Source of the DNA: Siculibacillus lacustris
GTDB taxonomy: Bacteria; Pseudomonadota; Alphaproteobacteria; Rhizobiales; Ancalomicrobiaceae
Length of the DNA stretch: 64,000 nucleotides
Assembly: GCF_004328075.1 (NCBI RefSeq)
Contig: NZ_SJFN01000007.1
Location: 81,633-145,632 of the forward strand
Direction of reading: 5' to 3'
The position numbers and the translations under genes were made by a program. A model generated the notes under the pieces. It saw only the letters and a program-made list of their open reading frames with translations, ran no database searches and was not told the DNA's origin. Each line of letters starts with the position of its first letter. Positions within the stretch are counted from its first letter, which is position 1. Of this stretch, positions 25,423-34,518 are shown piece by piece.

Positions 25423-26399
25423 ACGCGATCCCTGCGACGCCGCTGCTCGACATCCGCGACCTGCGCAAGAGCTTCACCTCGCGGCGCGGCTGGCCGATCG
25501 CCCGGACCTCGGTGGTCAAGGCGCTCGACGGCGTGTCCTTCACCGTCGGCGCCGGCGAGGTGGTCGGCGTGGTCGGCGAGAGCGGCTGCGGCAAATCGAC
25601 CGTCGCCCGCGTCGCCCTGCGCCTGCAGGAGGCCGACGGCGGCTCGGTCAACTTCGACGGCGCCGACGTGCTCGAGGCCTCCAAGATCGACATGCGGGCG
25701 ATCCGTCGCCGCATGCAGATGGTGTTCCAGGACCCGTCGTCGTCGCTCGACGGGCGCCAGCGCATCGTCGACGCGCTCGGCGAGCCGCTGCGGGTGCACG
25801 GGCTCGCCTCGGGGGCGGCGGTGCGGCCGATGGTCGCCCGTCTGCTCGACGAGGTCGGACTGCCCAACAGCGCGCTCGATCGCTATCCGCACGAGTTCTC
25901 CGGCGGCCAGCGCCAGCGCATCGGCATCGCCCGGGCGTTGGCGCTGGGACCCGACCTGATCTTCGCCGACGAGCCGGTGTCGGCGCTCGACGTCTCGGTC
26001 CAGGCGCAGATCCTGAAACTCCTGGAGACGCTCCGGGCCGAGCGCCACCTCGCCTTCGTTTTCATCTCCCACGACCTCGGGGTGGTGCGCTATTTCTGCC
26101 GGCGGGTGGTGGTGATGTATCTCGGCCGGGTGGTCGAGACCGGGCCGGTGCCGGAGATCTTCGTCGATCCGCGCCATCCCTATACCCGCCTGCTCAAGGT
26201 CTCCTCGCCCGAGCCCGACCCGACCCGGGCGGTGGCCATGACCTTCCAGGAGGGCGAACCGCCCTCGCCGGTCGATCCGCCCAAGGGCTGCCACTTCCAT
26301 CCGCGCTGTCCGCTGGCGATCGACCGCTGCCGGGTCGAGAGCCCGGTGCTGCGCGACGTGGCGCCGGGGCGCAGCGTCGCCTGCCATCTGGCGACGTGA
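25419..26399 (+). CDS. Peptide/opine ABC ATPase (DppF type)
   Basis: A 326-residue ATPase, last gene of the transporter operon. Walker A is GESGCGKST, signature FSGGQRQRI and Walker B LIFADEPVSALDV. The C-terminal cysteine motif GCHFHPRCPLAIDRC is present. It forms the ATPase pair with the preceding gene product. Confidence 0.9.
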   Translation: MNAIPATPLLDIRDLRKSFTSRRGWPIARTSVVKALDGVSFTVGAGEVVGVVGESGCGKSTVARVALRLQEADGGSVNFDGADVLEASKIDMRAIRRRMQMVFQDPSSSLDGRQRIVDALGEPLRVHGLASGAAVRPMVARLLDEVGLPNSALDRYPHEFSGGQRQRIGIARALALGPDLIFADEPVSALDVSVQAQILKLLETLRAERHLAFVFISHDLGVVRYFCRRVVVMYLGRVVETGPVPEIFVDPRHPYTRLLKVSSPEPDPTRAVAMTFQEGEPPSPVDPPKGCHFHPRCPLAIDRCRVESPVLRDVAPGRSVACHLAT

Positions 26400-26574
26400 C
26401 CGGCAATTCCCGCGCGGGTGCGGCGCAGAACCGCCCAGATCTCGCCGCAGGTTGGCGGCGACGCGGCCGATTCGCCCGAGCGACCGCGCGGCGGCTCGAT
26501 CCGAGCCGCCGCCGCCCGACTCCCCGTCGCGCGCCGTCCGTTCCCGCCGCATTCGGGCCCGCGAGACGAGACCC

Positions 26575-27789
26575 ATGAACCGCATGCCCCTGGCGACGCT
26601 CCTGACGATGGCCCTGGCGATCGGCGGCGCGAGTTCCGCGGCGCTCGCCGACACGTCCTGCCGCCGCGAAGGCTTCGAGGCGTGGCTCGCCGGGGTCAAG
26701 ACCGAAGCGGCGGCGGCCGGGGTGTCGCGCGCGGCGATCGAGGCGGGGCTCGCCGGCGTCACCTTCGATCCGTCGATCGTCCGGCGCGACCATGGTCAGG
26801 CGGTGTTCCAGCAGACCTTCCTGCAGTTCTCCGACCGCATGGTGTCGGCCGACCGGCTGACGCGCGGCGCCCGCCTGCTCCAGACCTATGCCGGCCTGCT
26901 GCGGCGGATCGAACAGGAATACGGCGTGCCGGGACCGGTCTTGGTGGCCTTCTGGGGGCTCGAGACCGACTTCGGCTCGGATCTCGGCAAGTTCAATGTG
27001 CCGACCGCGGTAGCGACGCTGGCCTACGACTGCCGGCGCGGCGACATCTTCCGGGCCGAGCTGATCGACCTCCTGCGGATCGTCGAGCGCGGCGACCTCA
27101 AGCCTTCCGAAATGGTCGGCGACTGGGCCGGCGAGCTCGGGCCGATGCAGTTCACGCCGTCCGACTATTTCCATTATGCCGTCGACGAGGACGGCGACGG
27201 GCGGCGCGACCTGATCCGCTCGGTGCCCGATGCGCTGGCGTCCGCCGCCAATTTCCTGAAGAATCTCGGCTGGCGGCGCGGCGAGCCGTGGCTCGAGGAG
27301 GTGCGGGTGCCGGCCGAGATGAACTGGGCCGAGGCCGATCCCGAGATCGCCCACGAGCGCGCCGGCTGGCGTGGCCTCGGGGTGCAGCGCGCCGACGGCA
27401 GCGCGCTCGCCGCCGGAGGGCCGCCGGCCTGGCTGTGGCTGCCGATGGGCCGCAATGGCCCGGCCTTCCTCGCCTATCCGAATTTCCAGGCCTATCTCGG
27501 CTGGAACAAGGCGATGGTCTATTCGACCACCGCGGCCTATTTCGCCACGCGGCTGGCCGGTGCGGCGCCGGTGTCGCACGGCCGCGGCGCGCCGGCGGCG
27601 CTGGCCCCCGAGCAGTTGCGCCGCCTGCAGGGCCTCCTGGTCAAGGCCGGCTTCACCGACGAGACACCCGACGGGCGCCTCGGCCAAGCGACCCGCAGCG
27701 CGATCCGCGCCGCTCAGGTCAAGGTCGGACTGCCGGCCGACGGCTATCCCACCGCCGAACTGATCACCGCGCTCGAGTCCCGGCGCTGA
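26575..27789 (+). CDS. Lytic murein transglycosylase (MltB/SltB family) with PG-binding domain
   Basis: A 404-residue periplasmic enzyme. A signal peptide (MNRMPLATLLTMALAIGGAS to ALADT) ends near residue 25. The transglycosylase domain (about 30-325) contains the catalytic glutamate in AFWGLETDFGS and the segment ELGPMQFTPSDYF. The C-terminal 60 residues form a peptidoglycan-binding domain (LQGLLVKAGFTDETPDGRLG). Such enzymes cleave the glycan strand and leave a 1,6-anhydro end, helping wall turnover and insertion of export machines. The gene stands between the transporter operon and the capsule locus; a link to the latter is possible but not shown. Confidence 0.9.
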   Translation: MNRMPLATLLTMALAIGGASSAALADTSCRREGFEAWLAGVKTEAAAAGVSRAAIEAGLAGVTFDPSIVRRDHGQAVFQQTFLQFSDRMVSADRLTRGARLLQTYAGLLRRIEQEYGVPGPVLVAFWGLETDFGSDLGKFNVPTAVATLAYDCRRGDIFRAELIDLLRIVERGDLKPSEMVGDWAGELGPMQFTPSDYFHYAVDEDGDGRRDLIRSVPDALASAANFLKNLGWRRGEPWLEEVRVPAEMNWAEADPEIAHERAGWRGLGVQRADGSALAAGGPPAWLWLPMGRNGPAFLAYPNFQAYLGWNKAMVYSTTAAYFATRLAGAAPVSHGRGAPAALAPEQLRRLQGLLVKAGFTDETPDGRLGQATRSAIRAAQVKVGLPADGYPTAELITALESRR

Positions 27790-27808
27790 GGGCCGACGCC
27801 GGCGCGGT

Positions 27809-29032
27809 TCACTCCGCGTCGGCGCTGATCCAGACCCGCTGGGTCCAGACCTCGTAACCGTCGGAGAGCCGCGACGCCTCGGAGAGCGGACGCAGGGTGA
27901 TCACCCGCGCCCGCGTGTCCTCGAAGGTCAGCAGCCACGGCACGGTCACCGTCGAGGGACTGTACAGCGAGAGCTTCTCGGTCACCCCGTCGACGTCGAT
28001 CTTGACGGTGCCCGACCAGGGATGACCGAGGAATTCGATGAACAGGCGGGCGAAGGTGGCTTCGAGGCGCAGGCTCGCTCCGGGAGTCAGGCGCACCGCG
28101 ATGCCGTCGAGAAAATGCGGCCGCTCGTCCCAGAAGACGTCGCCCTCGACCGCCGCGAGGCGGCGCAGGTCGAGCTTGCGGATCACCGGATGGTGACCGG
28201 CGTGGTCGCCGAGGAAGCGCGAGAACAGATCGACGTCGCGCCGACTGGTCATCTGCTCGATCAGCGGCCACAGGATCTCGGCGACGTCGTGATCGGAGCG
28301 GCGGCCGGCGGCGAGATCGGCGGCGAAGCGTTCGATGAACTCGGCGGCGTTGGGATTGCCGATCGACTGGTTGAGGAGACCGGGCGGCAGCGCCTCGCCG
28401 GGCGCCACCCGATCGACGGCGGCCGGATCGACCACCGCCAGGATGCGCCGCATCGTGCCGCCGTAGTCGTCGATCAAGTCCTCGTAGACGACCGGCACCG
28501 AGACGACGCCGATCCGCCGCAGGTGATCGTTCCAGCGGGCTTCTTCCACGGCGAGATCGACGAAGGTCGCCCAGATCTCGTCGAAGTCGTAGACCGGTGC
28601 CTTCTCGATCGCCGGCAGGTCGCCGTAGACCCAGATGCCGGTCTTGCGGGCGAGCACCAGCGACACCGCCTGATCGATGGCGTGGCGGCGGCTCAGGCGG
28701 ATCCACACCGCGTTCGGCAGCCAGTCGGCGAAGTCGCGGGCCTCGATCTGGCCGGCGATGGTCTCGAGGAACAGTTCGTACTGGGCGAGGTTCCACTTCA
28801 CGCCGTAGTGGTCGAGACCGGCGTGACGGGCTTCGAACTCGCTGCGCAGCTCCAGGATCGACGGTGGCTGCGGCAGATCCGGGCGATTGGCGCTCAGCCG
28901 GTTGTAATAGCGCGATTCCTGGAAGAACTCGGTGGCGTCGGCATAGCCGAGGCGGTGGAGGAGTTCGCACAGGAGATTGGATCCCGACCTGAGCGTGCAG
29001 GCGATGACGATCGACTTGTTCGGGCGGCCCAT
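27809..29032 (-). CDS. Stf0-type sulfotransferase
   Basis: A 407-residue protein. The 5'-phosphosulfate binding loop IACTLRSGSNLLCELL (about residues 8-23) and the Stf0-like segments after it (GYADATEFFQESRYYN; WIRLSRRHAIDQAVSL) identify a PAPS-dependent sulfotransferase related to trehalose 2-sulfotransferase. The first 250 residues hold this domain; the rest, from about 290, appears beta-rich and is not recognised, perhaps a carbohydrate-binding module. The ATG at 29032 is chosen because it directly precedes the P-loop; a longer frame upstream is arginine/proline-rich and not coding. It is divergent from the polysaccharide export genes, so it probably sulfates the exported polysaccharide or a glycolipid. 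Confidence 0.8.
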   Translation of the reverse strand: MGRPNKSIVIACTLRSGSNLLCELLHRLGYADATEFFQESRYYNRLSANRPDLPQPPSILELRSEFEARHAGLDHYGVKWNLAQYELFLETIAGQIEARDFADWLPNAVWIRLSRRHAIDQAVSLVLARKTGIWVYGDLPAIEKAPVYDFDEIWATFVDLAVEEARWNDHLRRIGVVSVPVVYEDLIDDYGGTMRRILAVVDPAAVDRVAPGEALPPGLLNQSIGNPNAAEFIERFAADLAAGRRSDHDVAEILWPLIEQMTSRRDVDLFSRFLGDHAGHHPVIRKLDLRRLAAVEGDVFWDERPHFLDGIAVRLTPGASLRLEATFARLFIEFLGHPWSGTVKIDVDGVTEKLSLYSPSTVTVPWLLTFEDTRARVITLRPLSEASRLSDGYEVWTQRVWISADAE

Positions 29033-29354
29033 GAGGCTCCATTCGGCGGGCGAGCGAGGGCGATCGCACCGCGATCCGACTGGGTCGGACGGCGCTCTCG
29101 AGGGCGGGAGCGCGTCGTCGACGAAGAGGTGGGTGCCGCAGCCCGGCCGGCGCGGCGGTTGATCGGGCCGATTGGACCGTGTCGGTCGGTATCTGTCCAG
29201 TCCCCGGCTCGGAAACAAAGGCGCCGACGCCCGATCGCGACGATGGGCCACGGGACGACGGCGCCCGGCACGCCCGGTGCCGAAAGGTGACCGGGGGGCG
29301 AATATCGGGTACCCTGACGGGTGCGTCGTCGTCGACCGGAGAGACTGGACGAGT
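29033..29354. other. Divergent intergenic region, sulfotransferase and capsule export
   Basis: About 320 bp separate the divergent starts. No gene is supported. A small hairpin GGCAC-GCCCG-GTGCC lies near 29265-29285 and a CGGGTACC/GGTGCG-like repeat near 29307-29325. GGAGAGA at 29338-29345 is the ribosome binding region of the KpsE-like gene. No clear promoter hexamers were found. Confidence 0.4.
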
Positions 29355-30548
29355 ATGAACCGTATCCTGCGGAGCGCGTCGAGGACCGTCGCCGTCGCCA
29401 CCGACCGCGACCCCGCCAATCGTGCCTCCGAAGCCTACGTCGCGCTGGTGCGGATGCGCGCCCGCATCACCCGATGGGTGTTCGTGCTCGCGGTGATCGT
29501 GCCGACCCTGTCGGCGGCGGTGTTCTACGGTGTCCTGGCCGGACCGCGCTACGCGTCGGAGGCCCGTTTCATCGTGCGCTCGGTGTCGAGTTCGCGGATG
29601 AGCGGCATCGACATGCTGTTCCGCTCGTTCGGCCTCGCCAAGACCGTCGACGACGCCTTTCTGATCCAGAAGTTTCTGTTGTCGCGCGACGTGGTCGCGG
29701 CCCTGCCGGCCGAGGGCGTCGACATCCGGGCGATCTTCACTCGCCCGGAGGCGGATCGGCTGTCGCGCCATCCCCGGATCTGGCGGACCGATTCCAACGA
29801 GGCGCTCTACGATTATTTCCTCGACCACATCTCGGTGCACGAGGATTCGGTCAAAGGCATCCTCAGCCTTCGTGTGGTCACCTTCCGCCCGCAGGATTCC
29901 CAGCTTCTGGCCAATACGCTGCTGCGCATGGCCGAGGCGATGGTCAACCGGATGAACGAGCGGGCGCAGCAGGACGCCATGGGCGGCGCCCAGACCGAGG
30001 TCCGGCGCGCCGAAGACGCGGTCCTGGCGGCCCAGGCCGAAGTCACCGCCTTCCGCAACCGCGAGGTCCTGGTCGACCCGTCCAAGTCGATCGTGTCGCT
30101 GATCGAGACGATCGGCAACCTCAACACCGATCTGGCCTTCGCCTCGGTACAGTTGCGCGAGCTGCAGTCGTCCTCGCCGAACAATCCCAGCATCCCGTCG
30201 CTGAAGGCCAAGATCGCGGCGCTCGACGAGCGGGTGCGGCTGGAACGCGCCAAGATGACCGGCGGCGACGGCTCGCTGGCGAGCAAGGTGGCGATCTACG
30301 ACCAGTTGGCGCTGCGCCGCGACATCGCCGACAAGAGCCTCGCGGCGGCCCTCGGGGCGCTGGAGACGGCCCGCCAGGAGGTGCGCCGCCAGCACATCTA
30401 CATCGAGGAGGTGGTCTCGGCCAACCTGCCCGACGAATCGACCGAGCCGGAGCGGCTGCGCTGTCTGTTCACCGTACTGGTGCTCGGTTTCTCGGTGTTC
30501 GCGGTGGTGTGGATCGTCACGGTCGGCGCGGGGGAACACGCGCAATGA
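29355..30548 (+). CDS. kpsE: Capsule export inner-membrane protein, KpsE/BexC family (copy 1)
   Basis: A 397-residue polysaccharide co-polymerase-like protein. A membrane segment at about residues 38-62 (TRWVFVLAVIVPTLSAAVFY) and one at the C-terminus (FTVLVLGFSVFAVVWIVTV) enclose a large periplasmic domain with an N-terminal alpha/beta part (YASEARFIVRSVS) and a long coiled coil (about 205-360). In group 2 type capsule export this protein links the KpsMT transporter to the outer-membrane KpsD/BexD channel. It overlaps kpsM by four bases. A second, divergent copy follows kpsM. Confidence 0.88.
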   Translation: MNRILRSASRTVAVATDRDPANRASEAYVALVRMRARITRWVFVLAVIVPTLSAAVFYGVLAGPRYASEARFIVRSVSSSRMSGIDMLFRSFGLAKTVDDAFLIQKFLLSRDVVAALPAEGVDIRAIFTRPEADRLSRHPRIWRTDSNEALYDYFLDHISVHEDSVKGILSLRVVTFRPQDSQLLANTLLRMAEAMVNRMNERAQQDAMGGAQTEVRRAEDAVLAAQAEVTAFRNREVLVDPSKSIVSLIETIGNLNTDLAFASVQLRELQSSSPNNPSIPSLKAKIAALDERVRLERAKMTGGDGSLASKVAIYDQLALRRDIADKSLAAALGALETARQEVRRQHIYIEEVVSANLPDESTEPERLRCLFTVLVLGFSVFAVVWIVTVGAGEHAQ

Positions 30549-31369
30549 GCCTCGCCGCTCCCGACCCGATCCGCCCGGTGCCGCCCGGCGATTTCCTCGC
30601 CTCGCTGGCGGTGCAACGCCGGGTGATCTCGGCCTTGATGATCCGCGAGGCGCTGACCCGCTTCGGCCATGAGAACCTCGGCTTCTTCTGGGTGATGGGC
30701 GAGCCGCTGATCCTGACCCTCGGGGTGATGGTGGTGTGGACCTTCACCGGCGGCACCCATGGCCATTCGATCGGGGTCATCCCCTTCGTGCTGTCGGGCT
30801 ATTCGTTGCTGACCCTGTGGCGCCACATCGTGTTCCGCTCGGTCCATGCGATGCGCCAGAACATCGGTCTGGTGTTCCATCGCAACATCCGCTTCCTCGA
30901 CATCCTGGTGGCGCGGGCGATCCTGGAGAGCGTCGGCGGGCTCGCGGCCTTCTACATCGCCTATGTGCCGCTGGTCCTGCTCGGGGCTCTCGAACCGATG
31001 GAGGATCCGCTGATCCTGCTCTCGGCGTGGATCCTGATGTCGTGGTTCTCCTTCGGCTTCGGGCTGATCCTGGCCGGCCTGACGGAACTCTCGGAAGCGG
31101 TCGAACGTTTCGTCGGGCCGATCATGTACCTGTCGCTGCCGGTCACCGGATCGTTCTACATGGTGGCGTGGCTGCCGGTGGAGGCCCAGCGCATCCTCGC
31201 CTGGTCGCCGCTGGTCAACGGCTTCGAGATGTTCCGCTGCGGCCTGTTCGGGTCGATGGTCGAGACCGCGTGGGATCCGGTCTTCCTGCTCGTCAGTTGC
31301 ATCGTCACCACCGCGATCGGTGTGACCCTGGTGCAATACGCGCAGAAGCACGTTCGGATGGAATCATGA
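30545..31369 (+). CDS. kpsM: Capsule polysaccharide ABC transporter permease (KpsM family)
   Basis: A 274-residue ABC-2 permease with six membrane segments. The N-terminal segment VISALMIREALTRFGHENLG is the hallmark of KpsM/BexB proteins. It carries the finished polysaccharide across the inner membrane with energy from the KpsT-type ATPase encoded two genes downstream. It overlaps both KpsE-like genes by four bases (ATGA), so all are one translation-coupled operon. Confidence 0.92.
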   Translation: MSLAAPDPIRPVPPGDFLASLAVQRRVISALMIREALTRFGHENLGFFWVMGEPLILTLGVMVVWTFTGGTHGHSIGVIPFVLSGYSLLTLWRHIVFRSVHAMRQNIGLVFHRNIRFLDILVARAILESVGGLAAFYIAYVPLVLLGALEPMEDPLILLSAWILMSWFSFGFGLILAGLTELSEAVERFVGPIMYLSLPVTGSFYMVAWLPVEAQRILAWSPLVNGFEMFRCGLFGSMVETAWDPVFLLVSCIVTTAIGVTLVQYAQKHVRMES

Positions 31370-32622
31370 GCCGCGACACGCCCACCATCGTCCGCCACGA
31401 GACGCCGTCGCTGGCGCCGCCCGCCGAGGTCGGCGCGGCGCGGCCGCTGCGGCGGATCGAGATGTCGGCGCTCCTCACCCCCGAGGACGAGACGGAGTGG
31501 ACCGAGGCCGACGGGGCACCGCCGACGCGTGCCGGGTTCCTGCGGCGCAACGCCCTTTTCCTGTCGCTGTTCGTGGTGCCGGTGGTGGCGGCGACGGTGC
31601 TGTTCGGATGGATCGCCTCCGACGTCTACGTCTCGGAAGCCAAGTTCATCGTGCGGGCGGCGGCGCACGGCGGCGACGGCGGCGGGCTCGCCATTCTGAT
31701 GCAGACCCAGGGCATGTCGCGCGCGGTCGACGAGACCCATGCGGTCGGCGAATACATCCTGTCGCGCGACGCCGCCCAGTTGCTCGCCCACGACGACGGG
31801 CTGCGCGAAGTGATGGCGCGGCCGGAAGCCGACGTGTTCTCGCGCTATCCCGGCCCCTTCGGCAAGGTCAACGACGAGCAGTTCTACCGGGCCTACCGGC
31901 GCATGGTCGACGTGTCGGTCGACACCTCGACCGGCATCTCGCTGCTCGAGGTGCGTGCGTCGCGACCGGACGACGCCACCCGCCTCGCCGCGGCGCTGAT
32001 CGCCAAGGGCGAGGCCTTCGTCAACCGCCTCAATGCCCGCGCCAACGGCGACGCGATCGGCTTCGGCGAGGCGCTGGTGGCCGAATCGCGGGCGCGCATG
32101 ACCGACGTCGAGAAGCGGCTCGCCGACTATCGCAATCGCGAGATGGTGGTCGATCCGGGGCGCGAATCGGCCGACACGCTGGCCGCGCTGGGTACCCTGG
32201 TCACCGAGATCTCGCGCCAGGAGGCGAGCCTCGCGCAGCAGCTGGCGATGGCCCCCGACAGCCCGGGGATCGCGCCGCAGCGCGAGAAGATCAAGTCCTA
32301 CCGCGAGGAACTGGCCAAGCGCCAACGCAGCGTGGTCGGCGGCCCGGGGTCGATCGCCGGCAAGCTGCAGGGCTACGAGATGCTGATGCTGGAGCGGGAG
32401 CTGGCGGCGCGGTCGCTCGGCACGGCGATGATCGAGCTCGAGAAGGCCCGCCAGGAATCCCAGTCGCAGCGCATCTATCTGCAGACCATCGTGGTGCCGA
32501 GCAAGCCCGACCAGCCGACCCTGCCGCGGCGCCTGACCGACATCCTGTTGGTCGCCGGCCTCGCCTTCGCGGTGTGGTGGATCGCCCGGACCTTCGTCGC
32601 CTCGACCCTGGAACATCGCTGA
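31366..32622 (+). CDS. kpsE: Capsule export inner-membrane protein, KpsE/BexC family (copy 2)
   Basis: A 418-residue paralogue of copy 1 with the same plan: a longer cytoplasmic tail (about 60 residues), a membrane segment at about 65-88, a periplasmic part beginning VYVSEAKFIVRAAAHGGDGG, a coiled coil and a C-terminal membrane segment (DILLVAGLAFAVWWIARTF). Shared words with copy 1 include SEA+FIVR, LSRD, NRE+(L/V)VDP and QSQRIYL/RRQHIYI, but overall the two have diverged strongly. It overlaps kpsM and kpsT by a few bases. Two KpsE proteins per transporter is unusual and suggests a hetero-oligomeric periplasmic conduit. Confidence 0.87.
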   Translation: MSRDTPTIVRHETPSLAPPAEVGAARPLRRIEMSALLTPEDETEWTEADGAPPTRAGFLRRNALFLSLFVVPVVAATVLFGWIASDVYVSEAKFIVRAAAHGGDGGGLAILMQTQGMSRAVDETHAVGEYILSRDAAQLLAHDDGLREVMARPEADVFSRYPGPFGKVNDEQFYRAYRRMVDVSVDTSTGISLLEVRASRPDDATRLAAALIAKGEAFVNRLNARANGDAIGFGEALVAESRARMTDVEKRLADYRNREMVVDPGRESADTLAALGTLVTEISRQEASLAQQLAMAPDSPGIAPQREKIKSYREELAKRQRSVVGGPGSIAGKLQGYEMLMLERELAARSLGTAMIELEKARQESQSQRIYLQTIVVPSKPDQPTLPRRLTDILLVAGLAFAVWWIARTFVASTLEHR

Positions 32623-33401
32623 TGGCCGATGCCCTGCCCCTGTCGTTGCGCCGGCTGGTGCCGCCGATGATGCGGACCCGGGTCGGGCCGCCGGTGATGC
32701 GGCGGGCGCATCTGCCGCCCAAGGTCTGCGACGTCGACGGCGGCGCGCGGCCGACCATCCGCCTCACCGGCATCGTCAAGGACTACCACACCCAGATCGG
32801 GGTCCGGCGGGTGCTCGACGGCATCGGCTTCGAGATCGGCGCCGGCGAGAAGATCGCGGTGCTCGGGCGCAACGGCGCCGGCAAGTCGACGCTGGTCAAG
32901 ATCATCGGCGGCGTCGAACCGCCGACCGCCGGCACCATCGAGCGCGGCCTGTTCATGTCCTGGCCGATCGCCTTCGGCGGCGGCTTCGAGGCGACGATGA
33001 GCGGCGTCGACAACATCCGCTTCATCGCCCGGGTCTACGGCATCCCGGTCGCCGACGCGGTGGCGGCGGTCGACGACTTCGCCGAGCTCGGACGCCACCT
33101 GCTGCTGCCGGTCAAGACCTATTCGTCGGGGATGCGGGCGCGCCTCGCCTTCGGCCTGACGCTGGCGGTCGACTTCGACTGTTTCCTGATCGACGAAGTG
33201 ATCTCGGTCGGCGATCAGCGCTTCCAGCGCAAGTGCCACGAGGAACTGTTCATCAAGCGCAAGAATTCGGCGATGATCCTGGTCAGCCACGACATCGGGA
33301 TCATCCGCCAATATTGCGACAAGGCCCTGGTGCTGAAGGCCGGCCGCGGGCGGGTGTTCGACGACCTGGACCTGGCGATCAGCATCTATTCGACGCTGTG
33401 A
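32622..33401 (+). CDS. kpsT: Capsule polysaccharide ABC transporter ATPase (KpsT family)
   Basis: A 259-residue ATPase with Walker A GRNGAGKST, the KpsT-like shortened signature YSSGMRARL and Walker B CFLIDEVISVGD, followed by the switch histidine in LVSHDIG. The N-terminal 45 residues are an extension before the ATPase core (IRLTGIVKDYHT). KpsT proteins with this layout and without a C-terminal sugar-binding domain export chains by a mechanism that recognises the lipid end. It overlaps the second KpsE gene by one base. Confidence 0.92.
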   Translation: MADALPLSLRRLVPPMMRTRVGPPVMRRAHLPPKVCDVDGGARPTIRLTGIVKDYHTQIGVRRVLDGIGFEIGAGEKIAVLGRNGAGKSTLVKIIGGVEPPTAGTIERGLFMSWPIAFGGGFEATMSGVDNIRFIARVYGIPVADAVAAVDDFAELGRHLLLPVKTYSSGMRARLAFGLTLAVDFDCFLIDEVISVGDQRFQRKCHEELFIKRKNSAMILVSHDIGIIRQYCDKALVLKAGRGRVFDDLDLAISIYSTL

Positions 33402-33468
33402 ACGCGGGAGCGCCGGTGCGCCGACGGACGAGGAGCGGGCGGCTCGGGGCCCGCGGAGACGAGACGCG

Positions 33469-34518
33469 ATGCTGATCACCACCCTGGGGCCGCCGTCAGG
33501 ATATACCCAGTGGGGCCTCTATCTCCTGCGGATCATGACCGACGTGGCGCTGGTCGACGTCGACTACGTCACCGCGGTGGAGATCGCCGGGCTGCGCGAG
33601 GCGTGGTCGCAGCGCACGCGGCCGCATCTCTTCTTCTTCTCCGACTGCCCGGAACGGCAGATCGTCGACGTCTTCGTCCAGGCGCGGGCGCCCGCCCTGG
33701 TGTTCCTGGAGGATCCCGAGGACGTCGTCGGTTTCATCATGCGGGAGCGCGAGATGGACTGGCGCTGGGCGGTGCGCCTCGCCAACCAGTGCCTGACGAC
33801 GATCGCCGACTTCGTCGCCGAGGAGTCGACCCTGTTGATGCACCGGGAGGTGGCGTCGAGTTTCGCCGATTTCTTCGGCGTCGCCGCGGCCCAGTTCGGC
33901 ATCACCCTGGAGGCGACGCATCTCGCCGAGATCATGCGGCGGGTCGACCCCGGCGGCGAGCTCGGTCCGAGCGACGAGGTGGAGGCCGGCTTTCTCGCCC
34001 TGTGGCCCCACGCCCGGCCGCGCGGTCAGGCCCTCGAGGGCCTGTCGGCGGCGGACGAACGGGCGATCGCGCCCTTGTTGCGCACACTCCGCGAGATGTC
34101 GGAAGGGCGGCTGCCGACCCGGGTGCACTGGCCGCTCGAGATGTTCATTCCGGGCGGACGGCCCGACGACAGTGTGGACGGACCGATCGACCTCCTGGGC
34201 CCGGCCCGCTGTCTCGTCTACGGGCCCTATCTGAGTCTGCCGCAGGGCCTGTGGGAGCTCGAGGTCGAGTTGGAAGTGGCTGAGAACCTCTCAGGCAACC
34301 GGCTGGAGGTCGACATCTTCCATGGCACGGTGCTGGTCGCCAACAATTTCGCGCTGCCGGCCGCCGGACGTTTTTCGGTGCGCGCCAGTTTCGACGTGTT
34401 CGAGCCGCGCGAACCGGTGCAGCTGCGCATTTCCACCTGGGAAGGCGCCATCGAGGGGATCCTCGAGCTGCGCGGCACCCATCTGGTGCGGATCGGCGAG
34501 GCGGTCACTCCGCCTTGA
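33469..34518 (+). CDS. Unrecognised protein in capsule locus, beta-rich C-terminus
   Basis: I do not recognise this 349-residue protein. It has no signal peptide or membrane segment. The first 115 residues look like an alpha/beta fold (MLITTLGPPSGYTQWGLYL; HLFFFSDCPERQIVDVF; APALVFLEDPEDVVGFIM), reminiscent of the start of nucleotide-dependent transferases. The last 120 residues (from about 225) alternate short beta strands (YGPYLSLPQGLWELEVELE; RFSVRASFDVFEPREPVQLR), like a carbohydrate-binding beta sandwich. It lies 67 bases after kpsT on the same strand and its end overlaps the convergent methyltransferase gene by 14 bases. A role in modifying or sensing the polysaccharide is plausible only from position. 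Confidence 0.7.
   Translation: MLITTLGPPSGYTQWGLYLLRIMTDVALVDVDYVTAVEIAGLREAWSQRTRPHLFFFSDCPERQIVDVFVQARAPALVFLEDPEDVVGFIMREREMDWRWAVRLANQCLTTIADFVAEESTLLMHREVASSFADFFGVAAAQFGITLEATHLAEIMRRVDPGGELGPSDEVEAGFLALWPHARPRGQALEGLSAADERAIAPLLRTLREMSEGRLPTRVHWPLEMFIPGGRPDDSVDGPIDLLGPARCLVYGPYLSLPQGLWELEVELEVAENLSGNRLEVDIFHGTVLVANNFALPAAGRFSVRASFDVFEPREPVQLRISTWEGAIEGILELRGTHLVRIGEAVTPP

Noticed and set aside
30398..32616. Minus-strand frames opposite the kpsM and second kpsE genes
   Set aside because: Both are antisense shadows; the plus strand encodes well-defined export proteins with four-base overlaps.
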